DNA from: an uncultured Parabacteroides sp.
Lineage (GTDB): Bacteria; Bacteroidota; Bacteroidia; Bacteroidales; Tannerellaceae
Length of the DNA stretch: 44,807 nucleotides
Assembly: GCF_902493135.1 (NCBI RefSeq)
Contig: NZ_CABUOD010000041.1
Span: forward strand, 1 to 44,807
Direction: 5' to 3'
Shown here in pieces: positions 7,248 to 16,890 of this stretch (position 1 is the first letter of the stretch; each line of letters starts with the position of its first letter). A program made the translations under genes and the position numbers. The notes under the pieces were generated by a model. It was not told the origin of the DNA, did not search any database, and worked only from the letters and a program-made list of their open reading frames with translations.

Positions 7248-9212
7248 ATGAAATATTTAATATCTATAGTTGCTCTTTTCTGTATAAATACATTCACTTT
7301 CTCTCAAATAAGAATTGATATTGGAGAAGTGTATGGTGCAGCATTAGAAAAAACGGTGAATACAACAATACAAAAAATTTATCGCATCAATGTTCAAACA
7401 TTGTTGGATGCACGAGGTTTGGAAAATAATCAGATGGAGGTAAAAATGTCTTTTTTCAATAAAGATTATGACGTTGTGCTGATGGAAAATACAATATTGG
7501 AAAATACTCCGGCTTTTTATACGGATGAAAATGGTATTTTACATGAAGATCATCCTACTGTAAAATTGTATGCAGGATATTTAAAATCAGATAGTACAAA
7601 GTCTGTACGTTTATCCATTGTGGATAACAGATATATAAATGGATATATTAATACGGGAGAAGATTTATTGCATTTATCTTCTCCTGTTGAGAATGGAGGA
7701 AATACAATTGCTTATTTTAGAAATGATATAATTGACACGTCAGGTAGTTATTCTTGCGGTACTCCTGAATTAGAACAAGAAATGTCAGAATCAGCGATTA
7801 TGCCAATGGCTACAGATTTATATGATTTTGAAACTGTTATTAGAATAATGAAAATAGCAGCGGATGCAGATGAAGAATTTTATAATTTGTATGGAGATAA
7901 TAGTAATAATCGAATTTTAGCAATTCTAAATGAAGCAGAAGGATTGTATGCCCGTACATTTAATATAGCTTTTCAGATTGCATATGTTCACTACTATAGA
8001 AGTAATAGTCCTTATACTATAACATCATTTACGGATCAAGGTGCAGCCTTTCTTTCGCAAGTAAAGAATTATTGGAATCAGAATTTGAGTAGTATTGATA
8101 GAGATGTAGTAATGATCTTTTCTGGAAAAGAAGCCAAGATTTCAACTGATCAGTTATTATTAGGTAGAGCGAATGCTGTAGGAGATATCAGAAATAAGGC
8201 GACCAGTTACATGGCGACATTTGAGCATTTAATTGAGAGTAGAAGATTTTCTACGGTGGATCATGAATTAGGGCATTTATGTGGTGGTTCGCATAGTGAT
8301 TGCCAGTATGCTGATAATTCTAATTTAGCCAGTGTTATGTGTAGTGGCTTTGTAAAAGATCCCCCTTACTTCTCCCAAGCCTCTGTAGCCCGCATTGGCC
8401 AACATATTTATTCCAATAATTATTTGCAGAAAGTCTCTGTAACTTCCGGAAGTAGTTTTGTAAATAATAGCACGAACGTGACCTTTACAGCATCTCCTTT
8501 CCCTTCCGGAATGTTTACTTGGAGCGGTTATCCGATGGATTTAGTAAGTACGTCCGGCGCGAGTGCCACTTTTAAAACAGGAAGGGATGGAACCAGCTAT
8601 GCGACGATTAAAACAGCAGGTGGAGCTTCTATGTCCGGATCCGTTTATGTGGGTAAACCGGTTATCACTATCGAAGGGCCGAATCGTACTCCTAATACGG
8701 ATTATGCTAAATATAGAGCCATATATGACGGGCGTTGTTCGCCTACTAAATTTGAATGGATACTGAATCCTCAGGGCAATAATTCTGTTTATGGGGCTAA
8801 TACTTCTACATTTGATATCGCATTTTACCAAACAGGGAGTTATCAGATAGTCGTCAGAGCCGCTAATAAATTTGGTATGGGAGAGTATACGGTATCCGGC
8901 GTAACGGTTTATGATTCGAATAACCGTTCTGTCGCAGTCGCCTACCCCAACCCCGCCAGCCAAACCCTGTATGTCGATTTCTCCTCCATCGGCGAACAGC
9001 CGGCGCAGGCTTTCAGCTCTACGGCGGTGCAACAGAAACACTATGACGTCCGTTTGTTCAACCTGCAAGGCGCTCTGGTCCGTACCGCGCAGTCGGCGGG
9101 CGAGCGGATTTCGCTCGACGTGTCCGGATTACCGGGCGGCAATTATTTCCTCCATATTTATGATGGGAAAGGAGAGAAGCCGGTGGTGCAACAGGTCATT
9201 GTGAGCCACTGA
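7248..9212 (+). CDS. Secreted metzincin protease with T9SS C-terminal domain
   Basis: A zinc metalloprotease predicted to be exported by Sec and then carried across the outer membrane by the type IX secretion system. A signal peptide ends near FTFS-Q (about residue 19). A propeptide-like region follows. The catalytic motif is HELGHLCGGSH (His339, Glu340, His343, His349), the metzincin HExxHxxGxxH, with the Met-turn SVMCSGF downstream. An Ig/PKD-like region (about 400-555) precedes a C-terminal sorting domain (about 562-654) with AYPNPA, then VRLFNLQGALVRT and the late LPGGNYFLHIYD, as in type A sorting tails. 654 aa, complete. The first two thirds are strongly AT-rich; base composition turns GC-rich abruptly near 8925, where the sorting domain begins, suggesting a mosaic gene. 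Confidence 0.9.
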   Translation: MKYLISIVALFCINTFTFSQIRIDIGEVYGAALEKTVNTTIQKIYRINVQTLLDARGLENNQMEVKMSFFNKDYDVVLMENTILENTPAFYTDENGILHEDHPTVKLYAGYLKSDSTKSVRLSIVDNRYINGYINTGEDLLHLSSPVENGGNTIAYFRNDIIDTSGSYSCGTPELEQEMSESAIMPMATDLYDFETVIRIMKIAADADEEFYNLYGDNSNNRILAILNEAEGLYARTFNIAFQIAYVHYYRSNSPYTITSFTDQGAAFLSQVKNYWNQNLSSIDRDVVMIFSGKEAKISTDQLLLGRANAVGDIRNKATSYMATFEHLIESRRFSTVDHELGHLCGGSHSDCQYADNSNLASVMCSGFVKDPPYFSQASVARIGQHIYSNNYLQKVSVTSGSSFVNNSTNVTFTASPFPSGMFTWSGYPMDLVSTSGASATFKTGRDGTSYATIKTAGGASMSGSVYVGKPVITIEGPNRTPNTDYAKYRAIYDGRCSPTKFEWILNPQGNNSVYGANTSTFDIAFYQTGSYQIVVRAANKFGMGEYTVSGVTVYDSNNRSVAVAYPNPASQTLYVDFSSIGEQPAQAFSSTAVQQKHYDVRLFNLQGALVRTAQSAGERISLDVSGLPGGNYFLHIYDGKGEKPVVQQVIVSH

Positions 9213-9249
9213 CACGTGTCGTGCATGTACGATGATCTTTTTCCTGACG

Positions 9250-9269
9250 GGACACCCGAAACGGTGTCC
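9250..9269 (+). terminator. Hairpin after the metzincin gene
   Basis: GGACACC (9250-9256) pairs perfectly with GGTGTCC (9263-9269) around a 6-base loop, 38 bases after the stop codon. No strong T-run follows, so termination is plausible, not certain. Confidence 0.4.
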
Positions 9270-9408
9270 TGAAATTCATATATGCCTGATTTTAAGTTTT
9301 GAAAAAATATAGAGACCAAAATCTGTCAAAGTCAGGAGAGGGTGTCTCTCTGCTGTAGGGGATAACGTCTCCTCTACATTAGAGAGGCTCTCTCTTTTTC
9401 CTTGTCTT

Positions 9409-10851
9409 TTAACAAACCTGGATAACAGGTATGTCTAACAGGAAAGCTATCTTCTTTAGCTTGTCCGCAACATGTCCGATACCGATTGCACAGTGGTGTG
9501 AAGGACCCGCCTTACTCCATCGGTTCATAAAGGTGCGGGCTCCGCAACTGAACCTGTAGCGGCTGTTCGTGTTTCCTATGTGCAGGGTGGGTCCGTCGGT
9601 CGATTCTCCCTCTGCGACAAGTAAAAATACGCCATCATTATTTTCACATACGGAAAGAAAAGTGACAGGTCCCTGCTTGACGCGCATCTGAATGGACAAT
9701 CCTTTGCCCGGTTTACCGTGATATACGGGTAGCGGTACGAGGCTGACCTTTCCCTCGGCAATGGCGAAGTGGGCCGGCCCGTCATGTCCCCATAAAACAA
9801 CATCGTCATTGAAGTCCATGGCATACGGTTCAGAGAATGAACCTCCGGCATGCAAAAGAGAAAGGAGCTTCATGGCTTGTACGTTCTTTACTTCGCATTC
9901 GCCTGCTACCGGGATGCCGCGTCCTGTAAGCAAAGTATTGCCGGCTATTACGGAAGTCACGATATTTTCATAATCGTTTCCTTTCCAACCTTCGTAGTAG
10001 TAGGCCATTGAACCGAGGTCGTGGGCTTCGGCCAGTTTATCGAGTGCGACAGAGGTGCGGGCAGCACGATCCAATTCGTATTCTTCACAATGCGGGTCGA
10101 CTTCAAACTTCATGGAAAATTCTAGACGTTTTGCTGTTCGTTCGTCTTCCGTTACAGCATCCCGGTAAGCTTTGAGTTCGCACATTTCGATAAGCTCTAT
10201 GTGAGTGCCGAAAGTGAAGGACTGCCGGGTAATGTCGGTGTAAACGTCCAGCATACCGCAATAATAGTGTCCGAGAATACCCATCCGGTTGTTACGCATC
10301 CCTTGTACGGCCCTTGCCGCATCGATCCAGTTTTCGATTTCGTTCCATACGTATGGTTCTTCGAGGTAACCGGTCAGGATGTCGTATTTGATGCCGGCAC
10401 GGTTGAATACGCAGGCAAATTCCGGAGTGGAACAGGCTTGGCAGTGAGCCAGCCATTCGCCGGTCATTTTTCCACGGTCGCCTAATCCGTTGATATAATT
10501 GTAATTTATGGCGGCTACGGGTTGTATGTTGAGCAGGATAACCGGAATCTTGATGCGCTGGGCGATCGGAAGGATCGTTGAGGAAAGGGCATAGGTCGAA
10601 ATAAAGATGAAGAGGATTTCTATGTCTTCACTTTTTAAAACTTCTGCTGTCCGGACTGCCTTTTCCGGGCTGTCTACCATTCCCCCGTCAATCACGGTTG
10701 CCTGTAAGCCGGACATACGTTCTTTTATCTTTCTTTGGTAATCCGCCAATCGGGAGAGAAGCCCTTCGAATTGATTCCAATAGGTGTTCAATCCGACTCC
10801 GATCAGTCCGACTTTAACTTCCTTTTTTGTTGTATTCATGGTATTCTTCAT
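9409..10851 (-). CDS. L-arabinose/L-fucose isomerase-family protein in a rhamnosidase operon
   Basis: A 480-aa cytoplasmic protein with the layout of AraA/FucI-type ketol isomerases: Rossmann-like N-terminal half (KVGLIGVGLNTYWNQ; then ILFIFISTYALSS) and a C-terminal catalytic part. Candidate metal and proton-transfer residues are Glu287 (YYYEG), Glu318 (VAGECE), His356 (LWGHDGPAH) and His452/453 (PSHHC), in the order seen in AraA (Glu, Glu, His, His). It is last in a SusC-SusD-GH106-GH78 operon, and its ATG overlaps the GH78 stop by one base (TAATG), so translation is probably coupled. It likely acts on the sugar released by the rhamnosidases, or a companion sugar, but no canonical RhaA is present and the substrate is unknown. 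An alternative start is Met5. Confidence 0.8.
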   Translation of the reverse strand: MKNTMNTTKKEVKVGLIGVGLNTYWNQFEGLLSRLADYQRKIKERMSGLQATVIDGGMVDSPEKAVRTAEVLKSEDIEILFIFISTYALSSTILPIAQRIKIPVILLNIQPVAAINYNYINGLGDRGKMTGEWLAHCQACSTPEFACVFNRAGIKYDILTGYLEEPYVWNEIENWIDAARAVQGMRNNRMGILGHYYCGMLDVYTDITRQSFTFGTHIELIEMCELKAYRDAVTEDERTAKRLEFSMKFEVDPHCEEYELDRAARTSVALDKLAEAHDLGSMAYYYEGWKGNDYENIVTSVIAGNTLLTGRGIPVAGECEVKNVQAMKLLSLLHAGGSFSEPYAMDFNDDVVLWGHDGPAHFAIAEGKVSLVPLPVYHGKPGKGLSIQMRVKQGPVTFLSVCENNDGVFLLVAEGESTDGPTLHIGNTNSRYRFSCGARTFMNRWSKAGPSHHCAIGIGHVADKLKKIAFLLDIPVIQVC

Positions 10852-13646
10852 TATTTATTTTTCTTCACTTTGAAAGCATAAGTACCGGAACCTGTTGTTG
10901 CCACGACATACTGGTTTCCTTCTTGTTTGCAACTGATTCCGGGGACATCTTCCAATCGTACACCGCTTTCGGTTATTTGTTTCGTATCGGCAGACGGGAG
11001 ATAGACGGAGGCTTTGCTGTTTGCCGGTACTTCCACTCGGATGATAAATTCTTTATCGTTGTCTTTCCAGTCGGAAATAATCTGTCCGTAAGGCGATTCG
11101 TAGGAAACCTGTACGTCTCGGACATCACCGACCGGTTCGGGTTTGATGACAATATGCTTAAACCCGAAGGAATCTTCTTTCTGACGGATGCCTCCTAAGC
11201 CGCTGAACAACCATTCCATCAGATGACCCAACATAAAATGATTGTTCGATACGAAGCCGTATGCCTGCCAGGATTCGGTGAGAGCGGTAGCTCCGTGTGC
11301 CAGTTGCCAACCGTATCCCGGTGTGTCGTACTTGCAGTTCATGTCGTAAATGACATCCGAAGCGCCACCGGCTTCAAGGGCACGCAAGACATAGCGGTAG
11401 CCGACGTCGCCTGCCGTCAGGGCGTTGTTGCGTCCGCGGATATCGGCTATCAGGTTATCGAATACCTGCTGCCTGTTTTCCGGAGTCGTCAGTCCCATGT
11501 AGAGTGCGACGGCGTTTGCCGCCTGGCTGTTGCGGTCGTAGGTACGGGTGGACGGGTTCCAGAAAGTCCGGTTGAAGGCTTGTTTGATCCGGGCCGCCAG
11601 TTCCTGGTACTTGCGTGCATCGTCCGGCTTCCCTAAAAGGTTTGCCATTTTCTCCATCAGGGTGACGTCGTAATAGTAGATAGCCGTTGCCGTTACGCCA
11701 TTGGAGGTCAGTTGCGATTCTCCCGGACTTTTCGGACCGATGTCGAACCAGTCTCCCAAGCCGTAGGCGATAATATGGTTGTCGGCTTTCGAGGAAAGGT
11801 AGTCGATGTAGCGTTGCATATCCGGATAATAGGTTTCGATCGGGCGCGTATCGCCATACCATTGGTAAATGTACCAAGGGCTGATGACAAATGTGCTTCC
11901 CCATTCCGGCGTATCCTTGAAGCCTCCTTCGAATTCGACCAGTTCGGGAGCAATGGTCGGTATCATGCCGTTGGCTGCTTGTGTGGAGCGCATATCGTTG
12001 AATGTCTTTTCGTACAGGCGTGCCAGGTTGTAGCGGTATTGTACGGAGTATTGCATCAGGTGCGCTTCTTCTAGCCAACCCAACTTCTCACGATGCGGGC
12101 AGTCGGTCAGCACGCTTGCCATATTGCTGCGAATCGCCCAGTCGATCAGTTCGTATGTCTGATTGAACAACGGCTTGGAACAATGGAAACTGCCGACATC
12201 TTCGGCCGAATTGCAAGTATGAAGACCGGTGATTTCCGTTATTTCAGGTAGTCCGTCCGGATTGGGTTGTCCGGCGGGAACAGCACCTTCGACCTGCACG
12301 TAACGAAAACCGTAGTAGGTAAACTGGGGTTGCCAGCTTTCAATACCTTTTCCTTTCGGTGTGTAACCGAACCAGAAAGGAGCGCCGGACGCGCTTTGGT
12401 TTACGGTACTGTCCGGATTCAGCAGTTCGGCCGGATAGAGCTTAACCGGGTGCGTGTCCTTTGAATGCAGGGAAAGCCGTATGATGCCGGAAAAGTTTTG
12501 TCCCAAATCGTACACCCATTGTCCTTTCCGGGTCTTGAAAAGACGGACGGTGGGGATTCGGTCACGTACGGTCAGCGGTGCGGAGCGTTGGGAGAGGAGC
12601 CGGGTTTTCCAACCTGTGTCGAGGGCTTTGTTCCAGGTACGGTCGTCGAAACCGGGTTGCATCCATCCGGCCTGTTCTTTCGTGGCATCGTAGTCTTCAC
12701 CACCGTAAATACTGCTGTAGGTAACGGGGCTTTCGGTTGTTTTCCAGTCTGTACTGGTTACGATGTCCTGCGTACTGCCGTCTGCATATTCGATTTGTAT
12801 TTTCATCAAGAGGCGCGGAGCGCCATATGAAGCAAGCAGTTTGAAATAACGTTCCCGCGGGATATTGAAAAAGCCGTTTCCCAACATGACGCCTATTGCG
12901 TTTCCGCCTTGCTTTAGCTGTCCGGACAGATCGAAAGTGACATACAGCGCACATTTATCATATTTTGTCCATCCCGGATCGAGAAAGTTGTTACCCACCT
13001 TCTCTCCATTCAGGAACATATCGAAATGTCCGAGCCCGGAGACATAGGCGGTTGCTCGTTTCACCGGTTTTTGAACCGTAAATTCTTTTCGGAATTGGGG
13101 AAGGCGGTACATACCGATCTTTTTGCCTTTGAGTTCCCGGTCCACGTTGGCCAGTCCGTGCAGCCCTGTCGTGACGATTTCGTCTTTCCTGTCTTTTTCC
13201 AGTGCAATCCATTTGGCATTGCTCCAGTCTTTTTCCGAAAGAAGCCCCATGCCGAAGGTATGGGTACAGCTCCAGCGGGAAGGGCTGTCCTCTTTATCCC
13301 AACTCCTTACTTTCCAGTAGTAAGTCTGTCCTGCTTTCAATTCTTTTCCTTTGAAAGGAACAAGGATCGAGGCGGAAGAAAGCGTTTTTCCGCTGTCCCA
13401 GATATTTCCATTGCCGGCCTGTAGTTTTTCCGGAGAATCGGCCACTAATATCTGCCAGGCCGATTGTTCGAAGTTCCGTTGTTGTGCCTGTATCTGCCAG
13501 CTGAAACAAGGTTGTCCTGTTTCGATTCCTAACGGGTTTTCTTCCTGTTCGCATCGCAGGTTATAAACGGAATGTGTGTCCGCTGCCTGTAGAAAGAAAG
13601 GAAAAACCATACATAAGATACAAATGTTTAAAAGTCTATTTTTCAT
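10851..13646 (-). CDS. Alpha-L-rhamnosidase, GH78
   Basis: Inverting glycosidase removing terminal alpha-L-rhamnose from plant or bacterial polysaccharides or glycosides. The start at 13646 is chosen because MKNRLLNICILCMVFPFFLQA is a clean signal peptide; the reading frame extends 16 codons upstream with no signal features. An Ig-like N-domain (YNLRCEQEENPLGI, FSWQ) and a rhamnosidase N-terminal beta-sandwich (YVSGLGHFDMFLNGEKVG, FLDPGWTKYDK) precede an (alpha/alpha)6 barrel and a C-terminal beta-domain. The barrel signature TDCPHREKLGWLEEAH places Asp515, Glu520 and Glu527 at positions matching the catalytic-pocket acids known in GH78. About 931 aa, complete. It lies between GH106 and the isomerase-like gene. 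Confidence 0.94.
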   Translation of the reverse strand: MKNRLLNICILCMVFPFFLQAADTHSVYNLRCEQEENPLGIETGQPCFSWQIQAQQRNFEQSAWQILVADSPEKLQAGNGNIWDSGKTLSSASILVPFKGKELKAGQTYYWKVRSWDKEDSPSRWSCTHTFGMGLLSEKDWSNAKWIALEKDRKDEIVTTGLHGLANVDRELKGKKIGMYRLPQFRKEFTVQKPVKRATAYVSGLGHFDMFLNGEKVGNNFLDPGWTKYDKCALYVTFDLSGQLKQGGNAIGVMLGNGFFNIPRERYFKLLASYGAPRLLMKIQIEYADGSTQDIVTSTDWKTTESPVTYSSIYGGEDYDATKEQAGWMQPGFDDRTWNKALDTGWKTRLLSQRSAPLTVRDRIPTVRLFKTRKGQWVYDLGQNFSGIIRLSLHSKDTHPVKLYPAELLNPDSTVNQSASGAPFWFGYTPKGKGIESWQPQFTYYGFRYVQVEGAVPAGQPNPDGLPEITEITGLHTCNSAEDVGSFHCSKPLFNQTYELIDWAIRSNMASVLTDCPHREKLGWLEEAHLMQYSVQYRYNLARLYEKTFNDMRSTQAANGMIPTIAPELVEFEGGFKDTPEWGSTFVISPWYIYQWYGDTRPIETYYPDMQRYIDYLSSKADNHIIAYGLGDWFDIGPKSPGESQLTSNGVTATAIYYYDVTLMEKMANLLGKPDDARKYQELAARIKQAFNRTFWNPSTRTYDRNSQAANAVALYMGLTTPENRQQVFDNLIADIRGRNNALTAGDVGYRYVLRALEAGGASDVIYDMNCKYDTPGYGWQLAHGATALTESWQAYGFVSNNHFMLGHLMEWLFSGLGGIRQKEDSFGFKHIVIKPEPVGDVRDVQVSYESPYGQIISDWKDNDKEFIIRVEVPANSKASVYLPSADTKQITESGVRLEDVPGISCKQEGNQYVVATTGSGTYAFKVKKNK

Positions 13647-13668
13647 GCTGCCGTCCTTTTTTGAAAAA

Positions 13669-13699
13669 GGTGCCATGCTTTTCCGGAAAAGCACGCACC
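13669..13699 (-). terminator. Palindromic hairpin between GH106 and GH78
   Basis: An 18-base perfect palindrome TGCTTTTCCGGAAAAGCA (about 13676-13693) is extended by GGTGC and GCACC arms, and T-runs flank it on both strands. On the minus strand it follows the GH106 stop by 17 bases and is followed by TTTTTTC, so it could partly terminate transcription before GH78 or protect the upstream mRNA from 3' decay. Confidence 0.6.
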
Positions 13700-13715
13700 C
13701 TTTTTTCGTGTATGT

Positions 13716-16700
13716 TTAATGCATTAATTCAAAATCTTCCATCAGCCCGTAATCCACCATCTGGTATTCTTTTCCGGGTATCGGTTTGTCTACGTTTTTC
13801 CAATGCCAGGGAGATGCCAAGCCGGGAGCCGGATTCCGGTAATGCGGGCCTAACAGGTTCTTCAAACTGCCGATCACATGTACATCGATCGTGTTGCCAC
13901 CCTCTTTCAGGTAGGATGTTACATCCAGTTGCCAGGGGTCGAAGGCGATCATACCGGCTTTCTGTCCGTTGACATATACTTTTGCTACCGTCCCGTTCCA
14001 TTTGTTCAGTTTGACGGCATATCTGCCTGTAAGGTCATCGAGGGTATATTCTTTGCTATAGCTCATATCCCATGAGTAGAACGGTTGCTTTTGTTCTTTC
14101 CAGCTACCCAGAGCGAACGATTCCTGTGGCGCACCGATGCTCCATCCCTCTTGTTCGGGTACGACCGAGAAGTTTCCGATGATGTAGACCGGTTCTATCT
14201 CCGCAAAAATACGCATCGGGTTGATGCTGAGTTCTACCGTATTGCTACCTTTTTTCACCTGTCCGCCTATCGGATAAACGCCGAAAGAACGGTCCAGCCA
14301 CCATTCATCTGGAAGAACGTTCACGAGATTTCCGTTGATTTTTACGGTAAATAGTTCGGGGCGTTCGGAAACCAGTTTGATACCGGAATAGTCGAAAGCG
14401 TCGTTTACCGTAAAATGATAGGAGGCCGTGAAGCCGCCATCCTTAAAGTGGTCGCGGTCGAGGATATTCCGTTTGTATTGTACGGAGGTATTCCAAGGAT
14501 TGCCATTGGTGAATCCGTGCGCTTTGAAGGCGATATCGGCGGCACGGGAGAAATGTTGTTTCTTGTAAGTCTTTCCTTTAACCGTAACATCGCAAAAGTC
14601 AATTGTCAGAGCATTATCGCGTAAACGGCTGACGGTGGTCCGGCTTGTTGCCGTAACCGGGCTGCTTGCTACTTTTTCAGGACGTTCCGGATAGTTTTTC
14701 GGGTTCTTGTCAGAACAGTAAAGCAAGAGGCTTCCTGCCGGTTCGATCCGGAAAGATGTACTTAGTTTGTCTCCTTCTTTTGAAGACGGATACGTATAGA
14801 TTTCTCCGTTCAGGGCATCCATTTCCAGTATGGCTTTTCCCTGCGTCGAAAGGGTGCCGTCAACAACTTCATCCATAGAAGAGTTGACAAGGAAAACCAA
14901 TTCTCCGTCTGCAAACCGGCGACGGTGGTGATACAGGTTACCACTGTTGAAAGTAATCCTGAAGTTATCGGAAGAGAAATACCGGGCGATTACATCTTTG
15001 GACAGTTCCGGGAGTGATGTGACGGTTGCACCGGTCAACAGTCCGGCCAGTTCGTCATTGACGGCTCCGTCTATCCGGGTGGGAGCGGAGAAGGTTATGA
15101 TCTGTCCACCTTGTTCTACAAATTGTTGCAAGAGGTTGAAGGTAGGCTTGTTTAAGGTCTCCATCATGGGAGGCAGAACGACAGTCGAGTAGGAGGCATT
15201 GCCGACGATGAAACGCCCGTTTTCTACCTTTCCGAGGTCTTTGATGATGTTTTCGGAACCGAGGTCATATTCTACCTGGTTCTTTTCCAAAGTCGTTACA
15301 AAAGTTTGGAAATCGCTTCCTATCTCCATGAGTTTCGGGGAACTTCCTGTATGGACGTAATAGCTCCATAAAGTCGAGTTGGGTTCCAGAACCAAAATAT
15401 CGTTTTTCTGGATGCCTTTGCTCATAATAAATGAAAGGCGTCCGTAATAGTCATTCAGTTCGCGGTAGTCGGGCCACCAGGGAGAATGGTAGGTGAATAC
15501 CGGCGGATAGTCGTATTTGCGTGCTCCCGTCAGTGTCATATGGGCTAAATGTTGGTTCATGAAGTTGACCCCGAGTACATATTCCCAATCGCCCAGCCGC
15601 TTGAAGTCTTTGAAAGTTTCATCCCAACCGCCGCCTCCATAAGTTTCGCTGAGGGTACGGCTGCGGCCTGTCTGGTTGGCGGCACTGCGCAATTCTTTTA
15701 CTGCGCGGATATTGCCGAACTGTGCTTGCGGGCTGGTTTCGTCGAACTGGTTGAACAGCATGTCGATAGCGGGTACCTGATGCCAGGCGTACATTGCCAT
15801 ATTGTCCGGGCCGTCGTTCATTTGCGGCCAACCGTGTTCCCAATAGTGTCCGGTCCATTTCAGGTTGTTCGTCTCGCAGTAGTGGTGCCAGGGTTTGGAC
15901 CAGCGGTCGACAAACATTTGCAACAGGGTTTCCATATAATTATGGCGTACCTGTTTCCAATTGCCCGTCTCTTCGTTCAGGAGGGGAAGGAGTGGTTTTA
16001 GATCGTATCCCCACTGCTTTTGAAAGACTTCGAACAGATCCGGAGTCCAACGTAGGCCACCCGGACTACTGATGTTCGGTTCGTCGGTGAAGATACCGAA
16101 AACAGACTTCCCGAACTCGTCCTGTATGCTCTTCTCGTAACCTTTCATTGTGAGGTCGATGAACTTCTCGGTTACGCCGGGAACAAGCAGATCGACATAT
16201 GAGTAGCCACCGTACCAGTCCGACTTGCCTAAGTAGGTCTTTTTGTAGAGGTAATATTCTCCTTTTGCTTTTTTATGCTGGCTCAGGGCGTTCGTGATAT
16301 CCGCCCATTTGTCCCCTTCTTTTTTGAGGATGATGAAATATTCGTCTGTCTTGTCAGGCAGAAGATCTGTTTTTGTCAACGCAAGTCCTTGTCCCTGGTT
16401 GTAGGATTCGGGCATCTCTTCGGGAACATGTCCTCCGGCAAAGCCGCTGGGATAGGAGTTTTCATCGTAGATCCAGATGTCCAGTCCCATCTCTTTTCCT
16501 TTATCGACGGCATAGCGGTAGAGGGAATACCATTCGTCCGACATATATTCCGTGATCATGCCCGGACGGGGATGGATAAACGCTCCTCCGCACCCGGCAT
16601 CTTTAAAGTCTTTCAGCATGCGGTCTATTTCAGCTTCTGTAACTTTTCCGTTCCAAACCATAAAGGGAGCTGTACGGTACTCGGATGAAGGATTGGAGAA

Positions 16701-16829
16701 TTGGGCTTCCAGAGTGGAAAAACTATCTGTCGTTTCCGCTTTGTTGCCACTGCAACCGGCCGTTCCGAGAGACAGGATACCTCCCGCTACGGCATACATA
16801 AAGTTTCTGATAATGTGTCGTGTATTCAT
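13716..16829 (-). CDS. Alpha-L-rhamnosidase-like lipoprotein, GH106
   Basis: A 1037-aa glycoside hydrolase of the GH106 type, which includes rhamnosidases acting on complex pectins such as rhamnogalacturonan II. The N-terminus is a lipoprotein signal with lipobox GTAGC (Cys26). The catalytic (beta/alpha)8 part starts with PFMVWNGKVTEAEIDRML, then GGAFIHPRPGM and LDIWIYDENSYPSGFAGG, a run characteristic of this family. Later come beta-sandwich domains (VKLNKWNGTVAKVYVNGQKA, LDVTSYLKEGGNTIDVHV). It follows the SusD gene after a 61-bp gap containing a terminator-like hairpin. It would be anchored at the outer membrane or in the periplasm. Substrate is inferred from the family and from its GH78 neighbour. 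Confidence 0.9.
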   Translation of the reverse strand: MNTRHIIRNFMYAVAGGILSLGTAGCSGNKAETTDSFSTLEAQFSNPSSEYRTAPFMVWNGKVTEAEIDRMLKDFKDAGCGGAFIHPRPGMITEYMSDEWYSLYRYAVDKGKEMGLDIWIYDENSYPSGFAGGHVPEEMPESYNQGQGLALTKTDLLPDKTDEYFIILKKEGDKWADITNALSQHKKAKGEYYLYKKTYLGKSDWYGGYSYVDLLVPGVTEKFIDLTMKGYEKSIQDEFGKSVFGIFTDEPNISSPGGLRWTPDLFEVFQKQWGYDLKPLLPLLNEETGNWKQVRHNYMETLLQMFVDRWSKPWHHYCETNNLKWTGHYWEHGWPQMNDGPDNMAMYAWHQVPAIDMLFNQFDETSPQAQFGNIRAVKELRSAANQTGRSRTLSETYGGGGWDETFKDFKRLGDWEYVLGVNFMNQHLAHMTLTGARKYDYPPVFTYHSPWWPDYRELNDYYGRLSFIMSKGIQKNDILVLEPNSTLWSYYVHTGSSPKLMEIGSDFQTFVTTLEKNQVEYDLGSENIIKDLGKVENGRFIVGNASYSTVVLPPMMETLNKPTFNLLQQFVEQGGQIITFSAPTRIDGAVNDELAGLLTGATVTSLPELSKDVIARYFSSDNFRITFNSGNLYHHRRRFADGELVFLVNSSMDEVVDGTLSTQGKAILEMDALNGEIYTYPSSKEGDKLSTSFRIEPAGSLLLYCSDKNPKNYPERPEKVASSPVTATSRTTVSRLRDNALTIDFCDVTVKGKTYKKQHFSRAADIAFKAHGFTNGNPWNTSVQYKRNILDRDHFKDGGFTASYHFTVNDAFDYSGIKLVSERPELFTVKINGNLVNVLPDEWWLDRSFGVYPIGGQVKKGSNTVELSINPMRIFAEIEPVYIIGNFSVVPEQEGWSIGAPQESFALGSWKEQKQPFYSWDMSYSKEYTLDDLTGRYAVKLNKWNGTVAKVYVNGQKAGMIAFDPWQLDVTSYLKEGGNTIDVHVIGSLKNLLGPHYRNPAPGLASPWHWKNVDKPIPGKEYQMVDYGLMEDFELMH

Positions 16830-16841
16830 GGTGCTAATAGT

Positions 16842-16876
16842 AAAAAGACCTCTACTGCAAAAGTAAAGGTCTTTTT
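16842..16876 (-). terminator. Terminator-like hairpin between SusD and GH106
   Basis: AAAAAGACCT and AGGTCTTTTT form a perfect 10-bp stem around a ~14-base loop. Its own T-run makes it terminator-like on both strands. On the minus strand it follows the SusD stop by about 15 bases, so it may reduce read-through from the highly expressed susCD genes into the enzyme genes. Confidence 0.65.
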
Positions 16877-16890
16877 GTTAATTATGATAA

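Noticed and set aside
9340..9405. AGAGAG/CTCTCT strings followed by T-run as a terminator
   Set aside because: The best pairing leaves almost no loop or gives stems of only four to five pairs; alternative pairings conflict, so it was not called.
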